DNA from: Panax quinquefolius
Lineage: Eukaryota > Streptophyta > Magnoliopsida > Apiales > Araliaceae
NCBI GenBank assembly: GCA_020205615.1
Contig: CM035161.1
Span: 4,084,526 to 4,148,525, forward strand
Direction of reading: 5' to 3'
DNA length: 64,000 nucleotides
This document shows, piece after piece, positions 47,726 through 60,976 of this stretch. The translations under genes and the position numbers were made by a program. Numbering within the stretch: position 1 is the stretch's first letter; every line of letters begins with the position of its first letter. The notes below the pieces were generated by a model. It saw only the letters and a list, made by a program, of their open reading frames with translations, did not search any database and was not told the DNA's origin.

Positions 47726-50700
47726 ATGGGGACGGTGACTCAAAAGATCGTCCCCGTAAAAGTCAAAGTCAACGATTCCGGGAAGAGCGTTTGTTGTGAC
47801 TGTCAAAATGCGAGAAACCCAAACGAGGTGATCACGGGTAAGCTATTTATAAATTCTTGTGAAGTTTATACCTTACTTGATACCGGTGCTACCCATTCAT
47901 TTATCTCTCCTACATGTGCTCAACGCTTAAACTTGACTCGAGAAATTAGACTTTGACCTATCTGTGGAAACTCAGTTAGAAGAAACTTTCATCACATCCA
48001 CGCTTATAAATCTTGTTTGATTCAAGTTGGCACCATCACCTTACCGCCGACCTTATCTCTTTAAAGATACTTGCTTTTGATGTGATTTTAGGGATTGATT
48101 GGTTAACTACTCATCATGCCAAAATTGATTGTTTTCGTAAGGTTGTTAGTTTTCATATTCCTAACCAACCCGTGTGTATGCAATTCAAGCAACTAAACCA
48201 TTAAAATCAATCACTATCATATCTAATCATAAAGCTATTCGCTTATTGAAAAACGGATGTCAAGCTTTCTTAGCCCATGTTATGGATTTGAATAAAGACA
48301 CGCCAAATTTGAATAATATTCCCATTGTTATTGACTTTCCGACATATTTCAAGAACTTCCCTTGGCCTACCCCCGTAACGTGAAGTTGAATTCTTATTGA
48401 TCTTGAACCCGCACAAAGCCCATTTCTAAAACCCCATATCGAATGGCTCCTATTGAACTTCAGAGTTAAAGGTCCAACTACGAGAATTGTTGGACATCGG
48501 TTTCATTCGTCCTAAGACATCTCCTCGGGGTGCTCCTGCTTTATTCGTGAAAGAAGAAAGACGGGAGTATGTGACTTTGATTGACTATCTGAATCGAACC
48601 ATGTCACCATCAAGAATAGGTATCCTCACCTCGTATTGATGACTTGTTTGACCAATTCAGGGGCACAATTCTTTTCAAAATCGATCTTCATTCTCGGATA
48701 TCATCACCAAGATTAGAATCGAGGATATTCCAAAGACCTTTCGTAACTCGGTATGGGCATTATGAATTCTTAGTCATGTCTTTCGGACTAACTAATGCTC
48801 CTCATTTCATGGATATGATGAACCGAGTATTCAAGGAATATTTGGATCGGTTTGTTGTTGTCTTTATTGATGACATCCTTATATATTCCAAAAGTCGTGA
48901 AGATCATGAGCACCATTTGAAGTCGGTACTCCAAAGGCTTCGTGAAAACCAACTATATGCCAAATTGAAGAAATGCGAGTTCGCTTGAGGAAGTAGCATT
49001 TCTTGGGCACGTGGTGTCAAAACATGGAGTATCTGTTGATCCGACGAAGATCAAGCAATACAAAGTTGTGAGCAACCAAGCTCGGTGATCAAGTCGTAGT
49101 TTTTTGGGCTTAAATGGTTATTATCGGAGATTCGTGGAAGGGTTTTCTCGAATCGCTACTCCATTAACCCAAATTTAACTCGGGAAGGATACAAAATTCG
49201 CTTTGGAGTGAAGAATGCGAGAAGAGTTTCCAAGAGCTTAAGAGGAGACTTATTTCTAAGACTGCTTCTAACAATACCATCCGGTTCTTGGATGGATTTG
49301 TTATCTACAACGATGCTTCGTGCAAAGGGTTAGGATGTGTTCTCATGCAACGTGGGAAAGTCATAGCCTATGCCTCGCGACAACTTAAAGAGTATGAGAG
49401 GAATTATCCTACTCATGATCTAGAGTTAGCGAGCAATGTTTACGCTTAAAGATATGGAGGCACTATCTATATGGGGAGAAAGTGGAGATATATTCGCACC
49501 ATAAAAGCCTTAAATATTTCTTCACTCAAAAGAACTCAACATGCGGCAATGACGTTGGCTCGAGCTATTGAAAGACTACGACCACACTATTCAATACCAT
49601 CCCGAAAAGCGAACGTGGTAGGCGATCGTTGAGTAGAAGATCATATGCGGAACGAGTGCGATGATGTTAAGTATACGATAGAGCCAACTTTAATAGAAAA
49701 AGTTAAGGTTACTTTCAAGCCACCCGAATCTTGAGCCGATGCGTATGAAGAAGAAAGTACAAGAAGGAGCTATTCCTAAGCGAGAATTGATGAAGAAGGA
49801 ATACTTCGAGTCCACTCTAGACTTTGTGTTCCTAACGACTCGATTTGAAGTACAAGATTATGATGGAGGCACACAATACACCATTTGCAATCCATCCTCG
49901 GAAGTACTAAAATGTATCGTGATCTTCGACATACATTTTGGTGGAACAATATGAAGAGAGAGATTGCAAAGTTTATCTCAATGTGTTTAACTTGCTAACG
50001 TGTAAAGGCGGAGCATCTAGTACCTAAGGGTCCGTTGCAACCACTGAGATTCCGAAATGGAAGTGGGAACACATTACCATGGATTTCAATTACGGGTCTT
50101 CCTACGGCTTCTCAAGGCATCAATGCTATTTGGGTTATTGTTGATAGATTAACCAAGTCCGCTCATTTCTTGCCGACACGGAGACTTATTCCTCGAACGC
50201 CTTGCTAGTATGTGCGTGAATGAGATTGTGAGGTTGCATGGCATGCCTGTATCCATAGTTTTGGATCGTGACCCAAGATTCACTTCAAGATTTTGGGTTA
50301 GCTTGCAAAAAGCTATGGGCACGGATTTGCGATTTAGTTCGCATACCATCCCCAAACTGACTTGGACAATCGAGAGAGACAATTCAAACTCTTGAAGATT
50401 TATTAAGACTCGTGTCCTGACTTCAAGGGCGGTTGGGATAAGTATTTACCATCAGTGAATTCTCCTACAACAACAGCTTATCGTGCAAGTATAGGTGTAG
50501 CTCCATTTGAAGCATTATATGGACGAAAGTGTCGCTCTCCAAAGATGTTGGGACGAGGTGGGTGAAGCAACACCTTTGTTAGGACCCGAGTTGGTACGTA
50601 TGACTACGGAAAAGATCCAAATGATTCGACAACGATATAAAAAGCGGCACAAGATCGACAAAAGAGTTATGCGGATCTTTATCGAAAGGACGTGGAATTT

Positions 50701-51140
50701 AGTGTAGGGATCATGTATTATCATGAGTTCTCCACGGAAGGAGAGTTACAAGATTTGGGAAGAGAGGAAAGCTCAATCCACGATTTATTGGTCCATTTCA
50801 AATTCTTGACCGAGTAGGAAATGTAGCCTATAGACTCGCGTTACCTTCGAGTATGTCTCGTGTTTCATAATGTGTTTCACATATCCGCATTTCAGTAAAT
50901 ATGTGAAAGACCCGAACCACGTTATAGAAAGTTAGAACCCATTTACGAGATAAATTCAAGACTTAACGTATGAGGAGAGTACACCGCCAAGATTTTGGAT
51001 AAGAAGGAGCATGTCCCACGCCAAGAAAGGTCATACCACAAGTTAAAGTTTTGTGGAGGAATCATGCTATAGAGAAATGACACGGAATTGGAAACGGAAA
51101 TGAAAGCGAGGTATCCTCACCTTTTTGAAACACCAGGTAC
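47726..51140 (+). pseudogene. pol of element A (PR-RT-RH-IN)
   Basis: Order seen: aspartic protease, DTGATHSFIS at about 47879; reverse transcriptase from about 48390 to 49000 with [20 protein letters not shown] and catalytic [10 protein letters not shown] (about 48865); RNase H with [15 protein letters not shown] and [18 protein letters not shown] (49300-49430) and DHKSLKYF; integrase with LTC (about 49990), [25 protein letters not shown] (50135-50180), and IVLDRDPRFTSRFW (50250-50300). The tail near 51040-51110 (VKVLWRNH, followed by a decayed acidic stretch) resembles the chromodomain-like end of Del/Tekay chromoviruses. At least ten frame breaks are present. Integrase placed after RNase H makes this Ty3/gypsy rather than copia. 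Confidence 0.9.
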
Positions 51141-51170
51141 GTACGTCAATTTCGAGGACGAAATTTCATA

Positions 51171-51182
51171 AGGAGGGGAGGT
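51171..51182 (+). other. Polypurine tract of element A
   Basis: AGGAGGGGAGGT directly before the 3' LTR TG at 51183; primes plus-strand DNA synthesis. Confidence 0.88.
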
Positions 51183-53509
51183 TGTAAGACCCCAACTTAT
51201 TATTAATGAAATTTAATTTTCTATTTATTATTTTGAAATAGTAAGGGTTGATGTGATTAATGTGGATAGTTAGGGGTAAAATACGCAAATATTTCAAAAT
51301 AAGCAGTGGTTATAAAATATTCATTGTTGTCGGGGAATATTCGTTTGGTCGTGGAATATTCAGATCTTTCTGGGAATATTCGTATTTACGACCAGTAGCG
51401 AAATGTGGGGCCCCATAACTGGAAAGCGATTAGATGAAGAAAACGATAAATATAAGTTGGTTAAAAATAACTACGTAGTTGTTACCATTAATACCGTTAA
51501 AATACTCTTATGGTTAAAACACAAGAAGCTTTGCTTGTATTGCACCAATTATTGATTCTTACGTAAGAAGGCACTACTCAATAATGGTTACAATAATTAC
51601 TGCTCAAAGATTTTTATTGATTCAATAATTGCTTTGCGTTGATATTTTATATTCTTTGTTGTTTCATAATTGTCGTTTCACAATATTTTTCATTATCGAA
51701 ACAATAATTCATATTATCCTAATAATGTTATTAGATAACATTATTGGCAATGTCTAGAAAGTTCTCGCCAAGGAGAGGTTTGGTCACCTAATTGCGGCGC
51801 CCAAGAAGGAGAAATTCTTATTGGAAAGCCCCTTCCTTGAACCGCTTTTCACAATAATATTGTGATTCAGTAATATTATTTGTGAATAATTAATTATTGA
51901 TTCATATGATGAGGAAAATATTGATTTTATGTGGATATAGATGGAGAAAAATTTTAATGTGACAATTGTTGAAAATTGAAATTTTATCTTTTCCGATAAG
52001 ATAATGTATTATTATATTTTAATAATATAATAATGGTGATATTTTACAACGAATGTGGGATATATAAGTATACGAGGAGGAAGAGTATTTTTTGTTGCAA
52101 TAAATGTTTAAAACATGTTAAACATGTCATTGGACCCCATTTATTGACCGAAATTTGATTATAAACAGAAAATCGCCTGCTTTGTGGATTTCTTTCAATT
52201 TCTTTTGGAATTTGGAAAAACTTTCTTCTCGCAAAGTTGTAGAGAATTGAATTTCCTATAAAAACTCGTAAGATTTGAATTTTCTGATAAAAGGGCTATT
52301 TATTATGAATTATTAATGTTCAAATTCACGAATAATTGATTTTTGGAAGTTTTAATTATTTTAAATAATAAAAACGTTTTTGATTTGTTTGGTAGACTTA
52401 TTTGTTGTCAAGCATGGCTGAATTCAGATCATAGATTGTATGCGTAGGAATTTATATATAATATATTAATATTATATTAAATTTTCTAACTTTTCGTGTT
52501 CTAAGCAATTTTCTATAAATAGGGTGCTTAGGTTAGAATTGAAAATCACACCGAAATCAAGTTTTCTCTCTATATTATCGAAGCGTATTCTTGTGAGTAT
52601 TTTGAGTATAATTTGAGTATTGCTATTCTAAGTAAAGTTCAAGTCATAGCCTTATATCCTGTTTCAAATTTAGAAGTCTTGATCTTTCGAGGTAAGTGGA
52701 TATTTTTTTTTCAGAATGATATTATTTCTTCAATATCATTATGTTGAAATATTGATCTGAAGTTTTTATCAAATTTGGAACTTTTGGTGTCTGAGATTAC
52801 TATTCACGATATCTAGTGACTTATTCACGATATCGACACTATTCATCGAAAAATGAAAATTTTTCTTTTAAGTCTAAAATATCTATTCGGATACTAGCTT
52901 TGATTGTATCCATGTTTTGATCATTCTTGAATTTTACACCAACGCGATTATTTTTGAGGTATTTTTGGACGTGAATAAAACAAAGTACGAATCCTTAATC
53001 CTTAATCCTTGTCATTTTGTTTCAATCGGATTCGCTTTTTAAAAATATTTTCATCATCTTCATCTTAAATAATGATATTATGGAATATCTTTGGCTCAGT
53101 AGTGCAAAGATGAATGATTTCTGAAGAATATCTTTGGCACAATATCTTGCAAAGATGAATATGTGATTCCAGATATATATTGATTGATGTTACAGGGGAT
53201 AAAAGATGACGATGAACTTTTAAATTCATACACTGGAAGATAGTAGTTTGCATTCTCTACTTAACTCTTCTAAATGAATTATTATTTCATTAATATTGAT
53301 TTAAAATTTGTTGTCTATCAGATTCTATTAGATTTTTCCTGTTGAAGACTAACGAATTTGTTGTATATTATCTTAGTCATAATATTCTTTATTGAGCTAG
53401 TTGAGCTCACCCTTTTCCTTTTTGTTCCATTTTTCTCGGGAGGCGAGAATATAATGCGAAAGTTTAGTCTGGGTATGGAATGAAGGTTCTGAGAGAGTTG
53501 TTTAGTAGT
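51183..53509 (+). repeat. 3' LTR of element A, first part
   Basis: Starts TGTAAGACCCCAACTTATTA. TATAAATAG is at 52514-52522. It is cut by element B at TAGTAGT. The last five bases, GTAGT (53505-53509), are the left duplication of B. About two TAGTGCA modules lie at 53086-53155. Confidence 0.93.
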
Positions 53510-54124
53510 TGTAAGACCCGACTTTTATAAATAAAGATGAATTTTTCTATAAATATTATTTTTGAATATTATGGAATAAATTTGATATAATGTTATAGTT
53601 GTGGGTAATATTTATAAATTTTGCAAAAGTATGCAAGTTGTTATAAAATATTCGTTTGGTGGGGAATATTCTTTTTGTTAGGGAATATTCGTATAATGGC
53701 TCAATCATTGGTGGACCCCACAATGTAATTATTGTTTGATTGAGAAAAACGACAAAAACATTTTATAAAAATAACTACGGAGGTGTTACCGTTAAAAGCG
53801 TTGAACTACCCGGTGGTAAAAATACGATGAATACGCGTAGTTGCGTAAGTAGCACACGGTATTGATTATTGATGCTTACGTGAGAAGTCACCATTTATGC
53901 TTCAATTATTCTTTGCAGAATTCACGATCATATCTCTTATATTATTGATTCAATTATTGTCACAAGATCATCTCAGTATAATATGTTATAGTATTAAATC
54001 AATAATTGAGACGACAAGTTATAAATGATTAATAATTGTTGAAAGATTAAATATGTGTTGATGAAAAAATGATTTGTGGTAAGTTTGATTATTTTATGGG
54101 GGCTCATATGTCATCATCTAAGAG

Positions 54125-54445
54125 TCTCTTCAATCGATAGTAATTACCTTCGTCAATAGTAATTACCCTTGTGAATAGTATTTACCTTCATAATAGTAAT
54201 TACCTCAAAATAAGAATTACCCTTGTGAATAGTATTTACCTTCGTCCATAGTATTTACCTTCATTAACAATAATTAACTTTACCAGACGTCAACCACTTG
54301 TTGTTTTCACATTACAAAGGCGTCGAACCACTTGTTTTTCACACTACAAAGCGCCGAACCACTTGTCATTTCACATTACAAAAGCGCGTCAAACCACTTT
54401 TCTTTTCACATCATTAGTCGTCGAGCCACTTGCTTTTTTTCACAC
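54125..54445 (+). repeat. Two minisatellites upstream of the LTR B TATA box
   Basis: First array: about seven units of GTAATTACC(C)TT(C/T)GTGAATA, 54140-54280. Second: five units of about 33 bp with CGAACCACTTGT..TTTCACA(T/C)TACAAAG, 54290-54440. Both sit just upstream of the TATA box and are repeated at 61610-61915 in the 3' LTR. Confidence 0.85.
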
Positions 54446-54468
54446 ACGGTCTTAAGCTAGAAATCTTC

Positions 54469-54477
54469 TATAAATAG
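54469..54477 (+). promoter_or_regulatory. TATA box, element B 5' LTR
   Basis: TATAAATAG preceded by TTC and followed by AGGCC; the same motif is at 61936-61944. Leader GAGAGAAAG repeats begin about 55 bases downstream. Confidence 0.75.
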
Positions 54478-54714
54478 AGGCCTGAGGGCTTCATTATTTT
54501 CACTTAATTCATTCAAGCTATAGAGAGAAAGTATAGAGAGAATAAGAGAGAAAGAAGAAGAGTATTTTATTACTACACTTCTGCGCGAGATTCAATCTCC
54601 TATCAAATGTAAGGGGTGTTATTCTTTCTTATTCATGAAGAGAACTGTTGTTATTCCATTGCTTATTATTCTTGGAATAACTCGTATAAGTGGTTTACCC
54701 TATACTTGGTGACA

Positions 54715-55040
54715 TTCTTCTATTATTCTCATTGGAACATCCTGTCTGCATGTGTTTTACAACCTTGTTAAAATTTTTATTATTATTCTGCTTGAACATC
54801 CCATGCTGCGTGTTTTTACACCGGACACGGTTTCCGCTCTTTATTATTCTCGTTGGAACATCCTCGTCATGTGTTTTACACCTAACCGGTTCCGCCTTTT
54901 TATTATTCTCGTTGGAATATCCTATCTCGTGTGTTTTACACCTGATGCGGTTCCATCTTTATTATTCTGTGGAACATCCCGTCTTGGGTGAATTTCACCG
55001 ACTCGTTCCGTTCTTTATTATTACTCGCTGGAATAACTCG
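54715..55040 (+). repeat. 60-bp tandem array in the LTR B leader region
   Basis: Six units with TTATTATTCTCGTTGGAACATCC, TGTGTTTTACACC and GGTTCCGC, starting near 54718, 54779, 54841, 54901, 54959 and 55018. It lies downstream of the TATA box, so it is probably in the transcript. The array makes overlapping open frames, which I do not call as genes. Confidence 0.88.
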
Positions 55041-56142
55041 TCTGCAAGGCCTATCGCATGCATGGTGATTTCTTTTGTTATTCCATTCTTTATTATACCC
55101 AAATTAGTTAAAACTTTGACTTCTATACTCCATGAAATTAGTGGAATATCCTTGATATTTGCGTTTCATCCAAAGATCTTTTCATGAAAATATTCTTCCG
55201 ATCATTCTTGAATTTTACTTTACAAAAACAATGTCATGTTGATAATTTGGACGTTAATAATTCCTGGATAAAATAATTCTTGAACTTGTTTTATTGAATT
55301 CTTATATCATTGTCATCATCCTCATGTTTATATTTTTTTTAAAAGTCATCTCGTGGCACAGAAGTGCATAGATGGACTTGGTATGATTATGACCAGAGAC
55401 TATTCGTGTAATCATTACCGTAATGTTACAAATGATGTGGTAAAAATCCTCGATGGTAGTAGTGCATTGATGGACAAATATTGTTGGCATGATCATGACC
55501 ATTAATGAATACACAAATATCCTCGGCCCGTAGAGTGCATGAATAATTGTGGTCGTGATACTAAAGAATATCCTCGGCCAGTAGTGTGGGGGTGATTCGA
55601 TGATGTGAAATATTTATTAAAGTGAGTCTCAAATATATATGAAGATGAAAAACCTTTTAAAACCTAAAAGATAGTAGACTTTATTTTCTACTTGACTTTT
55701 TTAATGGATTGCATATTCATTGCAGCTTAAATTGGTTGTCTATTGTATTTTATCGCTTTAACATTGTTGAAGACTATTGATAATTTATTCTGCATTATCT
55801 TAGTCATAATATTTCTTCTTGGGCTAGTTGAGCTCACCCTTTCTTTCATTGTTTCTCTCTGTGAAATGAGAATATAAATGGGACGAGCTCGGGGAAACGA
55901 GTGATGGTCCTCAAGATAGCATTAGTAGTCCTCACTATTCTCGTGAAATAGTGTGATAATAATTGTAATGAGGACTCCTTTTTTGAGTTTGTATAATATC
56001 TAGTAGACGATATTTGTATTTAAACTCACGCTTTATGTCGTATTGCATACCTATGCTTATGTTAAGAAGTTGTATTTAAATTACATACCATGTAAGTGGC
56101 GACCCAAGATGGGTGATGTATACCTAATTTTGGGGGTCCACA

Positions 56143-56165
56143 ACAGATATCGAGCTTAGGGATAT
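56143..56165 (+). other. Primer-binding site region of element B
   Basis: ACAGATATCGAGCTTAGGG after the LTR; same position and similar sequence to the site in A. Confidence 0.6.
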
Positions 56166-56326
56166 GATCCTGGCTAAGATGTGAGAATAGTACTAGGAGG
56201 GGAGAGAGGGAATACCTTCGCTAGTATGACCTACCTAAGTTTATGTGGCTATTTTATTGGTTGGTCAAAGATAGGGATAATTTGTTACATGTCAATTAAC
56301 CTTTTGTTTTGTGGCGATGATTCAAA

Positions 56327-57431
56327 ATGACATCCGAGAATGTTGAGAATAGCAATGGAGCGCAGCGATCGCCGATTCACCACATATCAATAATCGTGAT
56401 AATGTGCATCGAAGGCGACAATCCTCACGCAAAAAACAACACCGACCAAATGATGAATGATCAATGTTCGTAGGTCAGTATGCAATTTATGCAACAAAGA
56501 AAGCGAGAGCGACTCCTATCCAAAACGTAGGTGGAAACACGGAAACTCTCAAGCGGTCACCGCTAAACAATTCAAGGAGCCGGGACCACCGGAGTTTAAG
56601 GAGAGCCAAAACCACTTCAAGCGGAAGCATGGATAAAGCAGATTACCAAGATATTTGATGTCTTGATGCTCCGAGAGCAAAAGGTTCCCTTTCACGCTTT
56701 TATGTTGCTTGTGAGAGAAAGGATTCATCGTGGGAATCGGAAAACGTACTCAACTCATTGTGATCAAGATATCTTGGGAGAAGTTCCAGAGTCGTTTCAA
56801 CGACAAATACTTTCCCGAAAGTATTCGCCATAATGAAAGAGGTGGAATTTATCAAGTTGGAACAAAACAATATGTTCGTGTCGCAATACGAGGCAAAATT
56901 TATGAGTTATCACGGTTTATATCCCACTTGGTGGATAATGAAGAGAGAATGGCGCGAATATTTTTAAGAGGTTTGAAGTCGGAGAGATACATCAACATCT
57001 TATTTCTCATAAACCGTGTTTGTATTCGATGTTGTAAATAGGGCTCCGCCAAGTGGAACGCGATAATGAGTCAACACAACTAAAAGAGAAGCGGTAAAGA
57101 AAATTATAATACCAAATGAGAGTAGTCATCGAAGCGGTGACAACAAGCGTGAGGGAATCAACAAAGCGATATGGTAACCACTTGGTGGTAATCGTAATAA
57201 AACAATAAGAATAGACATTTCAAGAAATCGGAGATTCAACAATGGTGGAAAGACGCCAAGACCAAAGACCCATTGTTAAGGAAGGAGAAAGACCACCCAT
57301 CATATGCTTCAAATGCGGAGAGAGGGACACATTAGTCCAAACTGCGCCATGCCATCAAAGCATGTTATAAGTGTGGAAGAGAAGGTCATTTAGCTCGATT
57401 TTGTCATTTATCGAAGACAAATTCAACTTAG
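56327..57431 (+). pseudogene. gag of element B
   Basis: ATG 56327 opens MTSENVENSN. The gag domain is recognisable in pieces: ADYQDI-type QITKIFDVL at about 56637, SWEKFQSRFNDKYFPESIRH (56769-56830) and EERMARIFLRGLKSERY (56940-56990). The second zinc knuckle is intact as CYKCGREGHLARFC (57363-57404). The first, CFKCGE at about 57303, is shifted by one base. Frame changes occur every 100-300 bases. Function and processing are as for element A. Confidence 0.85.
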
Positions 57432-60400
57432 GATGGAGGCACCAAAGGCCATCCCGAAAATTCAAAACCAGAAGTCTGCAAGGGAGAAAGCGTTTGTTGT
57501 GACCTCCCAAAGAGCAAGGAATCCGAATGAGGTCATCACGGTAAGCTTATCATAAACTCTAATGAAGTCTATACTTTATTTGATCACCGGTTCTACCCAT
57601 TCTTTTATTTCTCCTACTTGCGCCATCGATTAAATTTGACTCGGAGAAATTAGACTTTGACTTATCTCGTGGAAACTCCGCTTGGGAGAAACCTTCATTA
57701 CATCCAATCGCTTATAAGTCTTGTTTGGTTCAAATCGGTACCTTCACATTACCTCGTTGATCTTATTTCATTAAAAATACTTGCATTTGACGTGATTCTA
57801 GGGATTGATTGTTAACTACTTATCATGCAAAAAATGATTGTTTAAATAAGGTTGTTAGCTTTCATATTCCTAATCAACCTATTATGAGAATTCAAACGAC
57901 CAAACCATTAAAATCAATCACGGCCATCTCAAGCCATAAAGCTATTCGCTTTATTGAAAAACGGATGTCAAGCTTTCTTAGCTCATGTCACGATTTAAAT
58001 AAAAATACGCCAATTTTAAACGATATTCCTATTGTTAATAAATTTCCGACGATTCCCAAAGAACTTCCTGGCCTACCCCGTAGCGTGTGAAATTGAATTT
58101 TGTATCGACCTTGAACCCTAAGTATGAAAAACCTATTTCCAAAGCCCCATATCGAATGGCTCTATTGAACTTCGTGAGTTAAAGACCCAACCGCAGGAAT
58201 TGTTAGACATCGCTTTATTCGTCCTAGTACTTCTCCTCGGGGTGCTCCCTGCTTCTATTCGTGAAGAAGAAAGATGGGAGTATGCGACTTTGTATTGATT
58301 ATCGGGAGTCAAATCATTTCACCATCAAAAATAGGTATCCATTGCCACGTATTGATGACCTGTTTGACCAACAGCAAGGAGCCAAATTCTTTTCAAAGAT
58401 CGATCTTCGTTCCGGATATCACCAATTGAAGATTAGAATCACCGACATTCCAAAGACGGCTTCAAACTCGAGACGGGCATTATGAATTCCTAGTCATGTC
58501 CTTTGGATTGACTAATGCTCCTCCGCTTCATGCATGGATATGATGAACCGAGTATTCAAGGAATATTTAGATCACTTTGTGGTCGCCTTTTATCGATGAC
58601 ATCCTTATTTATTCCAAAAGCCGTGAAGATCATGAAGCAACACTTGAGGTCGACACTCTAAAAGCTTCGTGAATATAAGCTTTATGCCAAGTTGAAGAAA
58701 TGCGAGTTCGGCTTGAAGAAGTAGCATTCCTTGGGCACGCAGTATCAAGTCATGGAATATATGTTGACCCAAAGAAAGATCAAGCTATTCAAAGTCGGGA
58801 ACAACTCTAAATCAAATGGATCAAGACGAAGCTTTCTTTGCTTTAAGGTTATTATCGGAGATTCGTGGAAGGATTTTCTCGAATCGCTACTCCATCGACT
58901 CAAATTGACTCGGGAAAGATACAAAGTTCTATTGGAACGAAGAATGTGAGAAGAGTTTTCAAGAACTCAAGAGGAGACTTATTTCAAAGACTGCTCGACA
59001 ATACCATCCGCCTCGGAGGGATTTGTCATCTCATGATGATGCTTCTAGCAAAAGGGTCGGGATGTGTTCTTATGCAACATGGAAAAGTTATAGCCTATGC
59101 CTCGCGACAACTCAAAGAATATGAGAGGAATTATCCTACTCATGATCTAGAGTCATGTAAATTTGTTTTCTTCACTTAAAATTTTGAGGCATTACTTGTA
59201 TGGGGAGAAAGTGGAGATCTTTACGGATCATAAAAGCCTCAAATATTTCTTCACTCAAAAGGAACTCAACATGCGACAACGACGTTGGCTTGAACTCTGT
59301 TGAAAGATTATGATCATACCATCCAATACCATCCTCGAAAAGTGAACGTGGTAAATGGACGCATTGAGTAGAAAATCATATGCAAGCACGAAAGCGATAT
59401 TGTCAACGAAAGCCCATTTTGTGTGACTTACAAAGGATGGAGATAGAGTTAAAGACTCGTGGACGCATGTGATGATAGCGAGTATACGAAGGTAGAACCG
59501 ACTTTAATCGATAAAGTTAAAGTCGCTCAAGCTGCGGCACTGGAGTCGATGCGATGAGGAAAAAAAGTGCAAGAAGGTGTTATCGCCAAGCAAGAATCGA
59601 TGAAGAAGGAATACTTGAGTCAACTCCGCACTTTGTGTTCCTAACGACCGATTTAAAGTATAATATCATGATGGAGGCGCATACAACACACCATTTGCAA
59701 TCCATCTCGGGAGTACCAAAATGTATCATGATATTCGCTATACATTTTGGTGGAGCAATATGAAGAGAGAGATAAGCGCTTTTATCTCAAGGTGTCTAAC
59801 TTGTCAACGAGTTAAAGCGGAACATCAAGTACCAAAAGGTCCATTACAACCACTTGAAATTCCGTAATGGAAGTGGGAGCACATTACCATGGATTTCGTT
59901 CTGGGCCTTCCTAAGGTTTCTCAAGGCATTGATGCGATTTGGGTCATTGTTGATAGATTGACCAAGTCCGCTCATTTCTTACCGATACGAAAACTTATAC
60001 ACTTGAACGCCTTGCTTTACAGATGTACATAAACGAGATTGTAAGATCGCATGGTATGCCGCAGATCCATAGTTTCGATCGAGACCCAAGATTCACTTCA
60101 CGATTTTGGGTTAGTTTGCAAAAAGCTATGGGCACAGACTTCACGATTTAGCTTCGATATTATCCTCGGGACGACGGACAATGGAGAGGACTATTCAAAC
60201 TCTCAAGATCTATTAAGACTCGTGTCCCTTGATTTCAAGGGAGTTGGGACAAGTTCTTACCATCGGTGGAGTTTTCCTACAACAACAGCTTATCAAGCAA
60301 GTATCGGCATGGCTCCATTCAAGCGTTGTATGGAAGAAAGTGTCGCTTCTCGAAGATCTTTGGGATGAGGTGGGTGAAGCAACGTTGTTGGGACCGGAGT

Positions 60401-60950
60401 TGGTACGTATGACTCACTAAAAAGATTCAAACGATCCGACAACGATAAAAACCTCACAAAATCGACAAAAGAGTTATCTTGATCTTCATCGAAAGGACGT
60501 GGAATTTGATATAGAGATCATGTGTGTTATTAAGAGTCGCTCCATGGAAAGGAGTTACGAGATTTGGAAAGAGAGGAAAACTTAACCCTCGATTCATCGG
60601 TCCATTTTAATCCTCGATCGAGTAGGAATCGTGGCCTATAGACTCGCTTTTACCGCCAAATATGTCTCGTGTTCATAACGCTTTTCACATATCTATGTTA
60701 CGTAAATATGTGAAAGACCCGAACCATATTATCGAGTTAGAACCGGATTTAAATAGCGGAAGATTTGACGTATGAAGAGGTTCCTGCTCAAATTTTGATA
60801 AGAAGGAACATATTCTACGCTCCAAGGTTATACCTCAAGTCAAAGTTTTGTGGAGGAACCACGATGTTGAGGAAATGACTTGGGAGTTAGAATCAAATGA
60901 AATCAAGGTATCCTTACCTCTTTGACATACCAGTGTCGTACCCTAATTTC
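57432..60950 (+). pseudogene. pol of element B (PR-RT-RH-IN)
   Basis: The protease site near 57580 is garbled (the DTG triad is off frame), with THSFISPTC readable in another frame. Reverse transcriptase: [20 protein letters not shown] and [16 protein letters not shown] at 58261-58440; the [10 protein letters not shown] motif near 58595 is split by one extra base. RNase [21 protein letters not shown] (59062-59120), [20 protein letters not shown] (59226-59285). Integrase: YHDIRYTFWW-like zinc region near 59725-59760, TCQRVKAEHQVPKGPLQPLE (59795-59860), [17 protein letters not shown] (59945-59995), RFTSRFW-like block near 60090. Tail: VKVLWRNH and SRYPYLFDIP at 60840-60930, the chromodomain-like end. 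Same order as A; no intact frame. Confidence 0.9.
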
Positions 60951-60964
60951 GAGGGAAATTTCAT

Positions 60965-60976
60965 AAGAAGGGAGGT
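60965..60976 (+). other. Polypurine tract of element B
   Basis: AAGAAGGGAGGT immediately before the 3' LTR TG at 60977. Confidence 0.87.

Larger units (their letters stand above)
53510..56142 (+). repeat. 5' LTR of element B
   Basis: TGTAAGACCCGACTTTTATAAA to GGGGGTCCACA, 2.63 kb. In order: a TTACCTTCGT-type minisatellite (54130-54270), an ACCACTTGTCGTTTCACA minisatellite (54290-54440), TATAAATAG (54469-54477), a 60-bp array (54715-55040) and TAGTGCA modules (55350-55590). Confidence 0.93.

Noticed and set aside
46421..51182. Possible endogenous pararetrovirus
   Set aside because: Integrase, primer-binding site, polypurine tract and LTRs with target duplications identify a Ty3/gypsy retrotransposon; no movement-protein signature is seen.
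54125..54445. Regular short repeats with spacers that could suggest a CRISPR array
   Set aside because: Repeats are degenerate and duplicated in the other LTR; this is a plant retroelement minisatellite.
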